Assembly: GCA_035533915.1 (NCBI GenBank)
Contig: DATLSX010000086.1
Location: 1 to 64,000, forward strand
DNA from: Chersky-822 sp035533915
GTDB lineage: Bacteria; Actinomycetota; Actinomycetes; Streptosporangiales; Streptosporangiaceae
Direction: 5' to 3'
Length of the DNA stretch: 64,000 nt
Shown: positions 22,627 to 30,665 of the stretch, piece by piece
How positions within the stretch are numbered: position 1 is the first letter of the stretch
Layout: the number at the start of each line of letters is the position of its first letter
Program-made: the position numbers and the translations under genes
The notes under the pieces: model-generated
Told to the model about the DNA's origin: nothing
Database searches by the model: none
Seen by the model: only the letters and a program-made list of their open reading frames with translations

Positions 22627-23862
22627 TCAGTCGCTACCGGCCGTGGCCACGACAAGCTGCTCGGTCATGAGCTGTGCCGCCTGGTTCACCTCCCGCACGT
22701 CCATGGCAGCCAGGTCCGCGAGCTGAGCGGCCAGCGACCAGCCGGGTGAATCACCGACGTAGGCGTAGTTTCCGTACTCCAGCGTCTCGGCCAGCGTGGA
22801 CTCCGCTTCGACCCGCAGCAGGCCAGCCGCGCGCCGGCTGGCCGTGCGCACCTGATCGGCCGACCAGCCGCGCCGTACCGATTCGAGCACCAGATCGGTC
22901 GCCAGCCCGACGACCAGATCACAATGTTCCGGCGCGGTGGAAATGGCTATCCGCCAGGCACCGGTCTCCCGGTATCCGCTCGCACCACCCGAGACGTCGT
23001 AGGACAGGCCGCGCCGCGAACGGATCTCCTCGTTGAGCACCGACGAGTTCGCCCGGGCGAGCAATTCGATCACGATGTCCGCAGCGACAATCCGGCGGTC
23101 GGCCAGGGCGAAGCCTGGCCCGCCGATGACCACGGCCGCCGTGTCGGCGGCCAGCGGCAGGTCGCGCCGGCCCGACGTGATCGCGGGCGAGGTGTCCGCC
23201 GGCCTGCCTGGTCCCGAGTCATCCAGCGCGGCGAGCGCGCTCTGTTCGAGCACCGCATGGACGTCGGCGGGCGTCATGCCCCCGCTGACCACGACGCGCA
23301 GCACCGCCGGCGTGACGTAGCGGCGGGACCACGCGGCCAGGTCGGCCGGTCCGAGCTCCGCCACTCCGGCGACGGTGCCGCCGACGGGCCTGCCCATCGG
23401 GTGGCTGCCGTAGGCGGCCGCGAAGAACACGTCATGCACGATGTCGGTCGGATCGGCGGCCGCGAGCCGCAGCTCCTCCTGCACGACCCGGCGCTCGGCG
23501 GCCACCAGGTCGTCGTCGAAGGTCATCGTGGTAGCCGCTGCGGCAAGCACGGACAGCGCGGCTCCCGCGTCCGCGGTCGGCACCCTGGCGTGCAAGACGA
23601 CGTGGTCGCGAGTGGTCATCGCATTGGCGTCGCCGCCCCATGCCTCGATCTCGTCGACGACCCGCATGCTCCGGCCTGCCGGAACGCACTGCATCACGGC
23701 GTGCTCAAGCAGATGCGCCACGCCGGGGGCGGACTCGTGCCGCGATCCGGCCAGGATCCAGACCGACACCGTCGTCACCTCGGCGCCGGGCCGGTGCAGC
23801 ACGGCGTACTCGACGCCGTTGGCCAGCCGTGGCGCATCGGCCACCAGCGGCCCCGCCGTCAT
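22627..23862 (-). CDS. M16-family zinc metallopeptidase
   Basis: A 411-aa, single-chain M16B-type protein. The inverted zinc motif HLLEH lies in GVAHLLEHAVMQ (residues ~48-59), and the distal glutamate in VVQEELRLAAADP. A second, inactive lobe with the RRGLSYDVSGG (R/Y pair) substrate-binding motif follows, so it is a complete enzyme. Its ATG overlaps the stop of nucleotidyltransferase 1 (ATGA). M16 peptidases degrade short unstructured peptides and serve as leader or maturation proteases in some RiPP clusters (for example PqqF, and paired M16 enzymes in actinobacteria). The precursor P1/P2 leader or the tiny peptides are plausible substrates. Confidence 0.85.
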   Translation of the reverse strand: MTAGPLVADAPRLANGVEYAVLHRPGAEVTTVSVWILAGSRHESAPGVAHLLEHAVMQCVPAGRSMRVVDEIEAWGGDANAMTTRDHVVLHARVPTADAGAALSVLAAAATTMTFDDDLVAAERRVVQEELRLAAADPTDIVHDVFFAAAYGSHPMGRPVGGTVAGVAELGPADLAAWSRRYVTPAVLRVVVSGGMTPADVHAVLEQSALAALDDSGPGRPADTSPAITSGRRDLPLAADTAAVVIGGPGFALADRRIVAADIVIELLARANSSVLNEEIRSRRGLSYDVSGGASGYRETGAWRIAISTAPEHCDLVVGLATDLVLESVRRGWSADQVRTASRRAAGLLRVEAESTLAETLEYGNYAYVGDSPGWSLAAQLADLAAMDVREVNQAAQLMTEQLVVATAGSD

Positions 23863-25058
23863 GTGGCCGCCTCCGCCACCGCCTCCGGGCCGGCCGGGCG
23901 CGTGTGGTCAGGGCCTGAAAGCTCGTCTACGGCGGACTGCGAGACCGCCTCGCCGATAGTCAGCACGAAGCGGGCGACCGGCGTATCTGCCCACCCGAGC
24001 CTGCCGCGAAAGTGCAGGGCCGCGGTGCTCACCTGCGGCGGCAGGCCGTCCAGCGGCAGCCCGAATGCCAGCAGGCCCGCATCTATGGCTGACTGCGTGC
24101 GCAGGCAACGCTCGAACGCCCGCCAGGCCAGGCCGTCCACGGGACCCATCCTGCCGGTCATGAAACGGCGTTGCAGCTGGCGGCCGGTGCCGGCCAGCGG
24201 CCGGGCGAAGAAGCTGACGTTCCTAGCGAGCCGGCGGCCCCAGACCCTGGCGACAGTCCACTGCCGGCCAGGCAGCGCCGGCAACTGGCCGAGTCCGGCG
24301 GCCGCGACCAGCCGGGTCAGCTCGGCGTACTCGGCGGCCAGGCCGAGCGCGACGACCGCCCGGACCAGCGTGCCGGCTTCAGCTTCGCTCAGTTGTGCCC
24401 GCAGCAAGCTCGCGTCGGTAAGGTCCCTGGCCCGGTATCGCTGCTCGTACCGCTCGTTCAGCAGCATCAGCAGGTTCTTGACGGCGGGCACCCGCCACTT
24501 GGCGGGAAGGCTGAGCACCGGCGGGATACCGCCCTGGTTGCCGAGCGTGTAGTACGTCGTGATCTCAGCACCGTACGGCGGCTGGTCAGGATTCTCGTGC
24601 GGGTGCCGCATACTCACCATGACGTAAAGATCGCCATTGAGCCGCATGAACGTCGCGGAGTCGAGATCCCAGCCTTCCTCCTGCATCAGGAGGCGCGCGA
24701 TTTCCCACTGGTCCTGCTCGGACGGGGCGACGAGATCCAGGTCGCTCATGTTCCTGATGAAGCCTGGCGGGTAGAGGCCGGCCACTTCCAGGCCCTTGAC
24801 CGTCGCAAGCTCCGGGACCTTGGCGCGCAGCCGCTCTAGAACAGCGCGGTAGTAGGCCACCCGCCGACGGCCGATCTCGAGCTCGTCGCGCATCGCGGGC
24901 GTCAGTTCGGCTCCCGCCGCCTCCCAGGCGGCGAAGAGAGTGGGTGCCAGGGATGGCTCGGCCTGGTGCACCAGGTCCACGATCTCAGCGGTTCCGGTTG
25001 CTCTCTTGCCCGAGCACACGGCCAGCGCGTCAAGCAGGTTGTCCGCGGTGAGACCCAT
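23859..25058 (-). CDS. NTP_transf_5-type nucleotidyltransferase 1
   Basis: A 399-aa protein; ATG start (MGLTADNLLDAL) after GGGAG, chosen because the other copies begin the same way. The nucleotidyltransferase motif is TVKGLEVAGLYPPGFIRNMSDLDLVAPS with the DxD pair. Other blocks shared with copies 2 and 3 are E[IM][ST]T.Y.LGN, LPAKWR.PA.KN.LMLLNERYEQ.(F/Y)RARDL and ARFLLT.G. The family is uncharacterised (PF14907) but typical of peptide natural-product clusters. It is directly downstream of precursor P2 and its hairpin, and coupled to the M16 gene by ATGA. Nucleotidylation of the peptide is inferred, not shown. Confidence 0.82.
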   Translation of the reverse strand: MGLTADNLLDALAVCSGKRATGTAEIVDLVHQAEPSLAPTLFAAWEAAGAELTPAMRDELEIGRRRVAYYRAVLERLRAKVPELATVKGLEVAGLYPPGFIRNMSDLDLVAPSEQDQWEIARLLMQEEGWDLDSATFMRLNGDLYVMVSMRHPHENPDQPPYGAEITTYYTLGNQGGIPPVLSLPAKWRVPAVKNLLMLLNERYEQRYRARDLTDASLLRAQLSEAEAGTLVRAVVALGLAAEYAELTRLVAAAGLGQLPALPGRQWTVARVWGRRLARNVSFFARPLAGTGRQLQRRFMTGRMGPVDGLAWRAFERCLRTQSAIDAGLLAFGLPLDGLPPQVSTAALHFRGRLGWADTPVARFVLTIGEAVSQSAVDELSGPDHTRPAGPEAVAEAAT

Positions 25059-25090
25059 CACACTCCCTGGCGATAACGGCGTGACAAGTA

Positions 25091-25137
25091 AAGCGACGCC
25101 GAGGTAAGTCGGCCAGCCGACTCCCACGGCGTCGCTT
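25091..25137 (-). terminator. Nested hairpin right after precursor P2
   Basis: AAGCGACGCCG (25091-25101) and CGGCGTCGCTT (25127-25137) form an 11-bp outer stem. Inside it AGTCGGC-CA-GCCGACT (25107-25122) forms a 7-bp stem. On the minus strand it begins 8 bases after the P2 stop and is followed by TACTTGTC. It is the counterpart of the hairpins behind P1 and may raise the precursor-to-enzyme ratio. Confidence 0.75.
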
Positions 25138-25144
25138 CTGCGGC

Positions 25145-25294
25145 CTAGTAGTTAGGTACGCAATCCGTGCAGGTCGTGCGGAACTTCATGACCTGGACGG
25201 CCTGGCGGCTGGCCAGCATCTTCTCGACCAGGGTGGGGGTGAGCAGGACTGGCGCGACAGAGGTGTCAGTCCGGACGATGGTCTGTTCCTTCAT
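25145..25294 (-). CDS. Precursor peptide P2 (49 aa, C-terminal CTDC motif)
   Basis: ATG at 25294, seven bases after GGAAAGG; an upstream in-frame extension has no such site. The 49 residues match P1 without a gap: leader LLTPTLVEKMLASR (17-30) and core KFRTTCTDCVPNY (37-49). P1 and P2 differ most in residues 2-17 and at 41, 43 and 49. It is first in an operon with nucleotidyltransferase 1, M16 peptidase, tiny ORFs C, B, A and the NDK-like gene, from a promoter with the shared TTGACC/TACGAT form. A RiPP precursor of an unrecognised class is the simplest reading. Confidence 0.82.
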   Translation of the reverse strand: MKEQTIVRTDTSVAPVLLTPTLVEKMLASRQAVQVMKFRTTCTDCVPNY

Positions 25295-25332
25295 GAGCAG
25301 GCCTTTCCGAGAGGAATGCGAAGTTGTGGTTA

Positions 25333-25361
25333 ATCGTAAGAACAAGCCTGCCAACGGTCAA
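25333..25361 (-). promoter_or_regulatory. Cluster promoter upstream of P2
   Basis: On the minus strand, TTGACC (25361-25356), a 17-base spacer ending TTGTTCT, and TACGAT (25338-25333). It gives a ~32-base leader before P2. The same TTGACC-N17-TACG[CA]T form recurs at 26858-26886 (+) and 32059-32087 (-). Confidence 0.65.
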
Positions 25362-25490
25362 TAGCTTGCGTTCGGCAGTTGTTTACCTGATTGGTGATCA
25401 ATTTCTTACCTGATGGTTACATCGGCCATTTCGTGATCTTGGAAAGACCTTCGCCTACCAGGAGACTGGCCGGATAGCGACGTTCACCAC

Positions 25491-26696
25491 TCAGACAGTG
25501 ATGTCCATTCGCTCGAAGGCGCGGAACGTCGTGCTGGCCCGCCGCTCGGGCTCCGCCGCGGCGGCTACCGCGGGAAACCGCCGGAGCAGCCGGGGGAAGA
25601 CGATCGTGCCCTGCAGCCTGGCCAGCACCGCACCCAGGCAGAAGTGCGCTCCGGCGCCGAAGCTCAGCGAACCGCCGTCGGTCCGGCCGGGCCGGAAGGA
25701 GTCGGGCTCGGCGAATCGGCGCGGGTCCCGGTTGGCCGCGCCGAGCAGCAGCACGACCTCGTCGTCGCTGTCGACCGGGACCCCGCAGAGTTCACCTGAG
25801 GTACGCCGCCGCCGACCGGTGTCCTGCACCGGCCCGTCGTACCTGAGCACTTCCTCGACGAAGGCAGCGGGAGTGACCGTTCCTGACTTCAGGTCGGCGC
25901 CGGCACCAGGATGGGTGAGCAAGATCCGCATCCCGTTGCCGAGCATTCCAGCCGAGCACTCGAACCCCGCGGTCAGCAGCAGGATCAGGTTCTGGACAAG
26001 TTCGGCCTGGCTGAGCCGCCCGTCGCCGGAGTCGGCGATCTCGACCAGCCTGCTGACCAGGTCCTCGCGCGGTCTGCGCCGCCGGTCGGCTACGACCGCA
26101 GCGAACATGTCCGCGAGTTCGACCGCGGCGGCGTCGCCTTCGGCGAGCACGTCGTCGTCGATCTCCGGTTCCAGGATCGCCAGCATTCTCCTGGCCAGCG
26201 GGCGCAGCACCGCGACGTCCCAGTCCGGTACGCCGATCAGGTCACAGATGACGGCTATCGGCAGCGCGTAGGCGAACTCCTGCATGAAGTCCACCGGACT
26301 GCCGTCCGAGCCCTGATCTGCGATGGCGTCGAGCAACCTGTCGGTCAGCGCGCTCAGGGCCGGCTCGAGCGCCCGGATCCGGCGCTGCGTGAACTGGCGG
26401 GCGATCAGGCCGCGAATCCGCTTGTGGTCCGCGCCATTGAGGCTCAGCAGGGTCTGCGCGTCGAGTGCCGGGTGCTCGCGCCACTGCGGAAACCCCCGGT
26501 CGAAGACCTCCGCGTCGTCCACCCCGAACTCCGGGTCACGCAGCACGGAGCTGACGGCGGCGTAGCCGGGCACGAGGATGAGGCCCGCGCCGGCGGGCAG
26601 AACGGCACCGTGCTGATGCAATGCCGCGTAGAGCGGATAGGGGTCTTCCCTGCCCGCTGGTTCGAGTAGCGCCTCGAAAATGGCGTCAGGATCCAC
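25491..26696 (-). CDS. Cytochrome P450, complete
   Basis: A 401-aa protein with EEVLRYDGP (ExxR helix) and the heme loop SFGAGAHFCLGAVLARLQG (Cys ligand). The I-helix reads LLLTAGFECSAGMLGNG. The usual AGxxTT, whose Thr helps activate oxygen, is here AGFECS, so the threonine is lacking. That substitution occurs in P450s that use substrate-assisted proton delivery or perform unusual chemistry. It lies inside the peptide cluster between P2 and nucleotidyltransferase 2; oxidative tailoring of the product is inferred. The redox partner is not encoded nearby. Confidence 0.87.
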   Translation of the reverse strand: MDPDAIFEALLEPAGREDPYPLYAALHQHGAVLPAGAGLILVPGYAAVSSVLRDPEFGVDDAEVFDRGFPQWREHPALDAQTLLSLNGADHKRIRGLIARQFTQRRIRALEPALSALTDRLLDAIADQGSDGSPVDFMQEFAYALPIAVICDLIGVPDWDVAVLRPLARRMLAILEPEIDDDVLAEGDAAAVELADMFAAVVADRRRRPREDLVSRLVEIADSGDGRLSQAELVQNLILLLTAGFECSAGMLGNGMRILLTHPGAGADLKSGTVTPAAFVEEVLRYDGPVQDTGRRRRTSGELCGVPVDSDDEVVLLLGAANRDPRRFAEPDSFRPGRTDGGSLSFGAGAHFCLGAVLARLQGTIVFPRLLRRFPAVAAAAEPERRASTTFRAFERMDITV

Positions 26697-26857
26697 CCGC
26701 CGTCCTCCTGACTGGCGGCAGTCCGCCGACCGCTGATGATCTGGGCGATATACCCCAAGAGCGGGCCAACGTCACCTCAGGATTAATGGCGCTGGCTGGC
26801 CTGGTATTTCCGCCACTCTAGTCACACTAAGAACGGACGGCTCCCCCCGGCGAAGTA
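26697..26857. other. Divergent intergenic region without a gene
   Basis: This is the first half of the 332-base gap between the P450 start and nucleotidyltransferase 2. I see no gene, repeat or clear P450 promoter in it; the second half holds the promoter listed separately. Confidence 0.5.
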
Positions 26858-26886
26858 TTGACCATAGCGGAAGTTCTTCTTACGCT
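26858..26886 (+). promoter_or_regulatory. Cluster promoter upstream of nucleotidyltransferase 2
   Basis: TTGACC (26858-26863), 17 bases ending GTTCTTCT, TACGCT (26881-26886), then GACGGCAGCTT. Nearly the same string occurs upstream of nucleotidyltransferase 3 on the other strand, beyond the hexamers alone. The leader to the ATG is about 136 bases and contains a 25-codon ORF (26952-27029) ending in TGATG at the nucleotidyltransferase start. Confidence 0.68.
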
Positions 26887-27028
26887 GACGGCAGCTTAGA
26901 GTTTTCGGCGGAAAGGCCGGCTGAGTAACGCTACCCGACTGCCTCGGCCGAATGGACGCCGCGGGCCGGCCGGGCCGCTCGGTCTGCCGTCGTACACCTA
27001 TGAGGCGACAAGAGTCCCGGGGAGCGTG

Positions 27029-28249
27029 ATGGGTCTTACCGCGCAGAACCTGATCGAGGCACTGACCGCATGCGCTGGCGGCGAGATGGACGAGTTCGCC
27101 GAGGGCATCGAATCGGAAAGCCTGCCGGAGATCGTGCTGCTCATGCGCCACGCCCAGCCGACGTACATGGTCACGGTCCTGTCCGCCTGGGAAGTGGAGG
27201 GGCGCGACCTGAGTCCGGCGCTCAAGCTCGAGCTCGACGTGGCGCGGGCCAGGGCCGACTACTACCGGTCGGTGCACGCCAATCTCACTTCGAAGGTCAC
27301 CGGCCTGTCCTCGGTCAAGGGCCTGGAGATCCTTGACTTGTATCCGGAGGGCCTGACCAGGCACCTGAACGACATCGACTACGTCGCCGCGACGGAGTCC
27401 GGCCTCTGGCAGGCCTGCGACCTGCTGATGCGGGACGGCTGGGAGCTGTACACCGCGACGTTCTCGCATTTCGGCGGCGGCCCCCAGGTGATGGTCAGCC
27501 TCCGGCGGCCGCACGAGGACCCGTTCCAGCTGCCCTACGGCATCGAGATGACGACCTACTACTCGCTCGGCAACTACGGTGCCATCAGGCCCCTGGTGCA
27601 CCTTCCGGCGAAGTGGCGCGGCGCGGCCATCAAGAACATCCTGATGCTGCTGTACGAGCGCTACGAGCAGCCGTTCCGCGCGCGTGACCTGGTCGATACC
27701 GTGCTGCTGCACGACGCGCTGCGCGGCGACGAGCTTGCCGCGCTGCACGAGGCGGTGGTCACGCTCAGCCTCGGGGTCGAGTACAACGAGCTTGTCGAGC
27801 TGGTGGGCCGGTCCGGGCTCGGGACGCTCCGGCCCCTGCCAGGCAAGCGCTGGACGACGGGCACGATCCGGGTGCGCCGGCTGGCCCGCGGTGCCAGCTT
27901 CTTCCTGCGCCCGGTCGCTGGCACCGGCCGTCAGTTGCAGCGGCGCATGATTACTGGCGAGATCAGCCGCCCCGAGGGAGTCCTCTGGGATGCGGTGCAG
28001 CGTCAGCTTCCCGTACCCGCCGCGATGAGCGGCGGCCTGCTGGCCTTCGGGTTGCCGATGGACGGGCCACCGCCGGAGGTGGCGAGCATCGTGCTGTACC
28101 GGCGCGGCAAACTCGCGTGGGCCGATACCCCGGCCGCCCGCTTCCTGCTGACCCTCGGCGACTTCGTCGACGAAGACGACGTCGCCGCGCTCGCCAAACG
28201 GCACGCGGAGCCATCTAGCGACAACGGATTAGCTGCGGAGGCACGCTGA
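27029..28249 (+). CDS. NTP_transf_5-type nucleotidyltransferase 2
   Basis: A 406-aa protein; ATG (MGLTAQNLIEAL) four bases after GGGGAG, preferred over the GTG at 27026. The signature is SVKGLEILDLYPEGLTRHLNDIDYVAAT with the DxD pair, then GIEMTTYYSLGN, LPAKWRGAAIKNILMLLYERYEQPFRARDL and ARFLLTLGD. It is a close paralogue of copies 1 and 3. Its stop overlaps a 32-codon ORF (TGATG), whose end contains the ribosome binding site of tiny ORF D. It therefore forms a stand-alone nucleotidyltransferase/tiny-peptide module with its own cluster-type promoter. Confidence 0.82.
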   Translation: MGLTAQNLIEALTACAGGEMDEFAEGIESESLPEIVLLMRHAQPTYMVTVLSAWEVEGRDLSPALKLELDVARARADYYRSVHANLTSKVTGLSSVKGLEILDLYPEGLTRHLNDIDYVAATESGLWQACDLLMRDGWELYTATFSHFGGGPQVMVSLRRPHEDPFQLPYGIEMTTYYSLGNYGAIRPLVHLPAKWRGAAIKNILMLLYERYEQPFRARDLVDTVLLHDALRGDELAALHEAVVTLSLGVEYNELVELVGRSGLGTLRPLPGKRWTTGTIRVRRLARGASFFLRPVAGTGRQLQRRMITGEISRPEGVLWDAVQRQLPVPAAMSGGLLAFGLPMDGPPPEVASIVLYRRGKLAWADTPAARFLLTLGDFVDEDDVAALAKRHAEPSSDNGLAAEAR

Positions 28250-28347
28250 TGAGCAGCGCCGTTGTCATGCCAGAGCCGGCGCCTAGGCCTGCGGCTGAAC
28301 GTCCCGGTAACCGCCGGGTATGCGCACTCATCACCGGAAGGAGGTAG
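28249..28347 (+). CDS. 32-aa coupling ORF between nucleotidyltransferase 2 and tiny ORF D
   Basis: ATG 28249 overlaps the preceding stop (TGATG). The product begins MSSAVVMPEPAPRPAAERPG and ends CALITGRR. Its last codons (GGA AGG AGG TAG) are the ribosome binding site for tiny ORF D three bases later. It may only carry ribosomes onward, or be a small protein; no similarity is recognised. Confidence 0.35.
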   Translation: MSSAVVMPEPAPRPAAERPGNRRVCALITGRR

Positions 28348-28350
28348 CGA

Positions 28351-28398
28351 ATGAACCGCCAGGCTAGGGCCAGCCGCCGCCCGCGTATCAAGAAGTAG
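28351..28398 (+). CDS. Tiny ORF D: MNRQARASRRPRIKK
   Basis: ATG to TAG, 15 codons, with AAGGAGG five bases upstream. Gapless match to tiny ORFs A-C and E: M-N-R-Q, variable ARAS, then RRPRIKK. It is the only family member on the plus strand besides the divergent G. It follows nucleotidyltransferase 2 as E and F follow nucleotidyltransferase 3. No strong hairpin follows, only the short CCCCGGGG palindrome at about 28427. Confidence 0.72.
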   Translation: MNRQARASRRPRIKK

Positions 28399-28730
28399 GA
28401 CGTTAAGTAACCTACTGAGAGTCACCCCCGGGGATCGCGGAGCCAGCGGTTGCGTGCCACTGGCCCCGCGTTCCTGACCGGGCTTCCTGCGCCTCTTCTC
28501 TCCCCGCCAGTACCGGCCAATACCCGCTTTCCCGCCAGCACCCGCTTCCCGGCCAGTACCCGCCAGCACCAGCCAGCACCCGCCGGCACCCGCCGGCACC
28601 CGCTTCCCGGCCATGTCCCCTGGCCACCGAACTCTGGCAATAGTGATAAAGGGGTCATACTCCGAGGCTCGCTACGCCGCCGCCCAGCGGCTTTCCAAGA
28701 TGGTGGTCGATTTTCAGGCGCTGCAACTGA
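28399..28730. repeat. Gene-free GC-rich region with degenerate short repeats
   Basis: About 330 bases without a credible gene. From ~28505 to ~28613 there are many imperfect ~10-base units of the type CCAGCACCCG and CCGGCACCCG, with interspersed CGCTTCCCGGCC. Spacing is irregular and no unique spacers are present, so it is not a CRISPR array. It could be slipped-strand low-complexity sequence. Confidence 0.55.
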
Positions 28731-29201
28731 CTAGCGACCACGATCATGGGACGACCCGCTTCGCTCCCGTCGCCGCCGACGATCTGGGGCGCGACGCGCC
28801 CTGCCTTCCGACGACAAGGTCGCTCTAGATGTCCCCGCACGGTACGGCCAGCTATGCTGATCGCCAGACGGGCTCGACGTGCTCAGGTTGCCTGCCTGCT
28901 GGTGACAGCGGTGATCCTGGTCCTTGTCCCTGCGCACATCGTCTCGATCGCCGCGTCTTCGCGGTTGAAGTGAGCGGCCGGTGGTGGCTGATCCGCCGGG
29001 CTCAGGGGATGCGACCGTGGAGGACATGAAGACTTCCTCCCTGGCCGTGCTCAGTGGCACCCTGCCGTCCTCGACTTCCCACCTGCCGACGAGCCGTGCG
29101 CCGTGCCGCAACCGCACCGGCAGCAGGTACGTCAGGAAGAACTCATGGAAGACCGCCAGGTTCTCGCGCACGGACTGGTAGATGCGCATCCGGTAAAGCA
29201 T
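28731..29201 (-). pseudogene. NIPSNAP-like N-terminal fragment
   Basis: The ATG at 29201 follows GAGGAG by five bases. The first ~50 residues (MLYRMRIYQSVRENLAVFHE, then LLPVRLRHGARLVGRWEVEDGRV) match the start of NIPSNAP-family proteins, which are small ferredoxin-like-fold (dimeric alpha-beta barrel) proteins of ~105 aa. After GRVP the similarity stops; the frame runs on with Arg/Ser-rich sequence to 28731. The second half of the domain (the LWEY region) is missing, so it looks like a decayed gene. An intact upstream ribosome binding site means a short product may still be made. Confidence 0.5.
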
Positions 29202-29271
29202 GCGCTCTCCTCTCGGGTGAACTGCGCACCTGCCATCAAGCAAGGCCCGGTGGTGACAACGCGACTTGACA

Positions 29272-30534
29272 TCATGATCCGGGAACGGCGATGGCCTGGT
29301 CCTCATCGACTACAGGTTCGGCGACCGGCTGGGGCTTGGTGACCTTCAGGTAGGGCAGCAGCGCAAGCCCGACGACGACGAACCCGACGGCGACCCAGAT
29401 GTAGATCGGGCGGAACCCGACCGGCCCGATGATGACTGCGCCGAGGCCGATCGAGATCGTGAACGGTGTGGCGGTGATCGCCTCGGATGCCGCGATCGCC
29501 CTGCCCTGCAACTCGGCTGGCGTACGGCGCTGCACCAAGGTGAGTTCAGCGACCAGTACCAGCGGCAGGCCGACGCCGAGCAGGGCTGAGCCCAGGACGA
29601 CGGTGGGCATGGTGGCCAGGCTGGACATGGCGATGCCGATGCCCATGAGCACGAATCCCGCGCAGGCGACCGCGTACTCACCGAACCGGCGCATCAGCGG
29701 GCCGACGCAGATTCCCGCGACCACGCTGCCGGCCGCCTCGATGCTGGTCACCACGCCGATCACCGCGGCCGGCTTGTGCAGGCCGCGGGTAACCAGCGAG
29801 AACATCGCCACATCGATCGGGCCGGCGCCGGCGAAGGCCGCCATGGTGGACAGGACCATCCGCCGGATCAACGGGTTCGTCATCACATGGCGAATGCCGG
29901 CGACAAGCTCACGGCCCAAGGTCTCGCCGGGGTGAGCGGCCCGGCCCCCGGCCGGCCGGACCAGGTCGGGTACTCGCCGCAGCGCCAGATAGGACACGGC
30001 GGAAAATGCGAAGGTCGCGATGTCGACCCAGACGACCACGGCCCCGCCCCAGGCCGCGTACATCGCGGCGCCTACCAGTGGCCCGAGGATCCTGGCGGCC
30101 TGGAACAGGCTGTTGAATAGTCCGTTGGTGTCGCCGAGCAGTTCGTCGGGCACCATCGAGTGCACCAGTCCGCCACGCGCGGCACGGTAGATCAGGCCGG
30201 ACACGCCGTACAGCGTGGTCACGATGTAGACCAGCCACACGTCCTGCCGGGTATGCACCGCGAGCAGTAACGCGACTACCAGGGCGGTGAGAATGTCGTT
30301 GATCAGGAGCAGCGGGCGGCGCGGGAACCTGTCGACCAGCAGCCCCGCCGTCGGAGCGAACGCTGCCGCCGCCGTGATCAGCAGGAAGATCAGGCCGGCC
30401 TCGGCACTAGATCCGGTCAGGTCCTTGACCCAGATGCCGAGCACGATCAGCATCGCCGAGTTGCCGAACATGTTCATCGACTGGCCGACAAAAAGCACCC
30501 GCAGGTTACGGTCCGCGAGCACTCGCCGTCTCAT
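29272..30534 (-). CDS. MFS exporter 2 of the peptide cluster
   Basis: A 420-aa protein starting MRRRVLADRNLRVLFVGQSM. It is a paralogue of MFS 1 along its full length (LIVLGIWVKDLTGSS, GLLVDRFPRRPLLLIND, HSMVPDELLGDTNGLFNS, QRRTPAELQGRAIAASEAI). It is last in the operon nucleotidyltransferase 3, tiny ORF F, tiny ORF E, MFS 2, after a 131-base gap that contains a hairpin. Export of the mature product or self-immunity is inferred. The C-terminus lacks the repeats of MFS 1. Confidence 0.83.
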   Translation of the reverse strand: MRRRVLADRNLRVLFVGQSMNMFGNSAMLIVLGIWVKDLTGSSAEAGLIFLLITAAAAFAPTAGLLVDRFPRRPLLLINDILTALVVALLLAVHTRQDVWLVYIVTTLYGVSGLIYRAARGGLVHSMVPDELLGDTNGLFNSLFQAARILGPLVGAAMYAAWGGAVVVWVDIATFAFSAVSYLALRRVPDLVRPAGGRAAHPGETLGRELVAGIRHVMTNPLIRRMVLSTMAAFAGAGPIDVAMFSLVTRGLHKPAAVIGVVTSIEAAGSVVAGICVGPLMRRFGEYAVACAGFVLMGIGIAMSSLATMPTVVLGSALLGVGLPLVLVAELTLVQRRTPAELQGRAIAASEAITATPFTISIGLGAVIIGPVGFRPIYIWVAVGFVVVGLALLPYLKVTKPQPVAEPVVDEDQAIAVPGS

Positions 30535-30615
30535 GACTGGCCCCGCGGCCGTTCCGTTATAACCTCACCCACGGTGTGCCTTTCGCCCGAGGCCAGGACG
30601 GGGCCGGGACCGGGA

Positions 30616-30646
30616 CCGGGGCGCATTGCGTTGCCCCACGCCCCGG
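30616..30646 (-). terminator. Hairpin between tiny ORF E and MFS 2
   Basis: CCGGGGCG (30616-30623) and CGCCCCGG (30639-30646) form an 8-bp GC-only stem with a 15-base loop, 20 bases after the stop of tiny ORF E on the minus strand. Confidence 0.5.
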
Positions 30647-30665
30647 CCGATGCGTGATCGCGCGA

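Noticed and set aside
28505..28613. Short-repeat region considered as a CRISPR array
   Set aside because: Units are ~10 bases, degenerate and contiguous, with no regular unique spacers and no cas genes.
28854..28973. 39-codon ORF with a hydrophobic helix (QVACLLVTAVILVLVPAHIV), possible small membrane peptide
   Set aside because: It lies antisense to the NIPSNAP-like ORF and has no convincing ribosome binding site or relatives in the window.
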